Shown here: positions 63,809-64,000 of the stretch, in pieces
How positions within the stretch are numbered: position 1 is the first letter of the stretch
Layout: every line of letters starts with the position of its first letter
Assembly: GCA_025357915.1 (NCBI GenBank)
Contig: JANYLH010000027.1
Location: forward strand, 101,305-165,304
Direction of reading: 5' to 3'
DNA length: 64,000 bases
Origin: Gammaproteobacteria bacterium
GTDB lineage: Bacteria > Pseudomonadota > Gammaproteobacteria > Steroidobacterales > Steroidobacteraceae
Program-made: the position numbers and the translations under genes
Notes under the pieces: model-generated
The model's database searches: none
The model's input: only the letters and a program-made list of their open reading frames with translations
What the model was told of the DNA's origin: nothing

Positions 63809-64000
63809 GAGATCAGCCGGCTCACGATCAGTTCGGCGGCTTCCTCGGGAGAAAGTTTTGCCGTGTCGATGTGGATCTCGGGAGCGAGAGGCGCCTCGTA
63901 GGGACTGTCGATGCCGGTGAAGTTCTTCAGCCGGCCGGCGCGGGCCTTCTTGTAGAGACCCTTGACGTCGCGCGCCTCGGCGGCGGCCAGCGTCGTGTCG
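63805..64000 (-). CDS. cysC: Adenylylsulfate kinase, C-terminal part (CysC or CysNC)
   Basis: Only the last 65 codons are inside the window. They include [20 protein letters not shown] and [18 protein letters not shown], the C-terminal motif of APS kinase. The stop overlaps the cysQ start (TCATGA region). Whether it is a stand-alone CysC or the end of a fused CysNC cannot be told from here. Confidence 0.9.
   Translation of the reverse strand, partial: DTTLAAAEARDVKGLYKKARAGRLKNFTGIDSPYEAPLAPEIHIDTAKLSPEEAAELIVSRLIS

Overview
The window is a high-GC, gene-dense stretch of a Gammaproteobacteria-like chromosome. Several gene orders fit that group: polA next to engB, cytochrome c4 and dsbA; ubiK beside comM; tamA-tamB; lptM; gltBD. 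The carbamoyltransferase in the arginine operon is of the acylornithine type known from Xanthomonadales and Bacteroidota, so a Xanthomonadales/Nevskiales/Steroidobacterales-like lineage is my best guess. I see no rRNA, CRISPR array, prophage or insertion sequence; the only RNA gene is one tRNA-Arg(CCG).

Layout. 1-10.2 kb is housekeeping: amtB (partial, with a sigma-54 promoter), ubiK, comM, cytochrome c5, tRNA-Arg, corA, a lipoprotein DsbA, cytochrome c4, engB, an outer-membrane barrel and polA. 10.2-21.6 kb holds a nearly complete arginine operon on the minus strand: argR-argG-DUF1611-argC-argD-argF'-argB-murJ-argH, followed by a DUF4870-like gene and lptM. Tandem ARG boxes cover the argR promoter and a second pair lies before argH. 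The carbamoyltransferase looks specific for N-succinylornithine. No argA or argE is present, and a DUF1611 protein sits inside the operon.

21.7-28.5 kb runs on the plus strand: VOC protein, GST, then a four-enzyme module (glutamine-synthetase-like ligase, aldehyde dehydrogenase, Fe-alcohol dehydrogenase, class I amidotransferase) that reads as a gamma-glutamylation route for a primary amine or amino alcohol, followed by a TSUP permease. 28.5-31.7 kb carries small genes, including a CheD-like protein lacking its catalytic Cys, a GNAT remnant in front of a TMEM175-like channel, and an SPFH protein. 31.7-39.8 kb holds tamB-tamA, nudC, a solitary FlhC-like regulator and an unknown gene. 39.8-42.5 kb is a CsgG-like protein plus an ABC-2 exporter.

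42.5-52.9 kb looks accessory. It has an inverted-repeat scar, a LysR regulator with a clear operator, and two neighbouring genes that both appear to have lost internal segments in frame. A Pho-box-like site precedes a PAP2 phosphatase and a diacylglycerol-type glycosyltransferase, which suggests phosphate-controlled lipid remodelling. A membrane-tethered receiver protein, a YheT hydrolase, and a glycerophosphodiesterase/GlpD-like/FGGY-kinase operon follow. 52.4-64 kb contains bactofilin, a SPOR lipoprotein, an M16 peptidase pair, a REP-like hairpin, gltBD, cysQ and the end of cysC.

Together the genes emphasise nitrogen economy (amtB, gltBD, the gamma-glutamyl module, arginine synthesis), envelope assembly (tamAB, murJ, lptM, SPFH) and phosphorus or lipid turnover.
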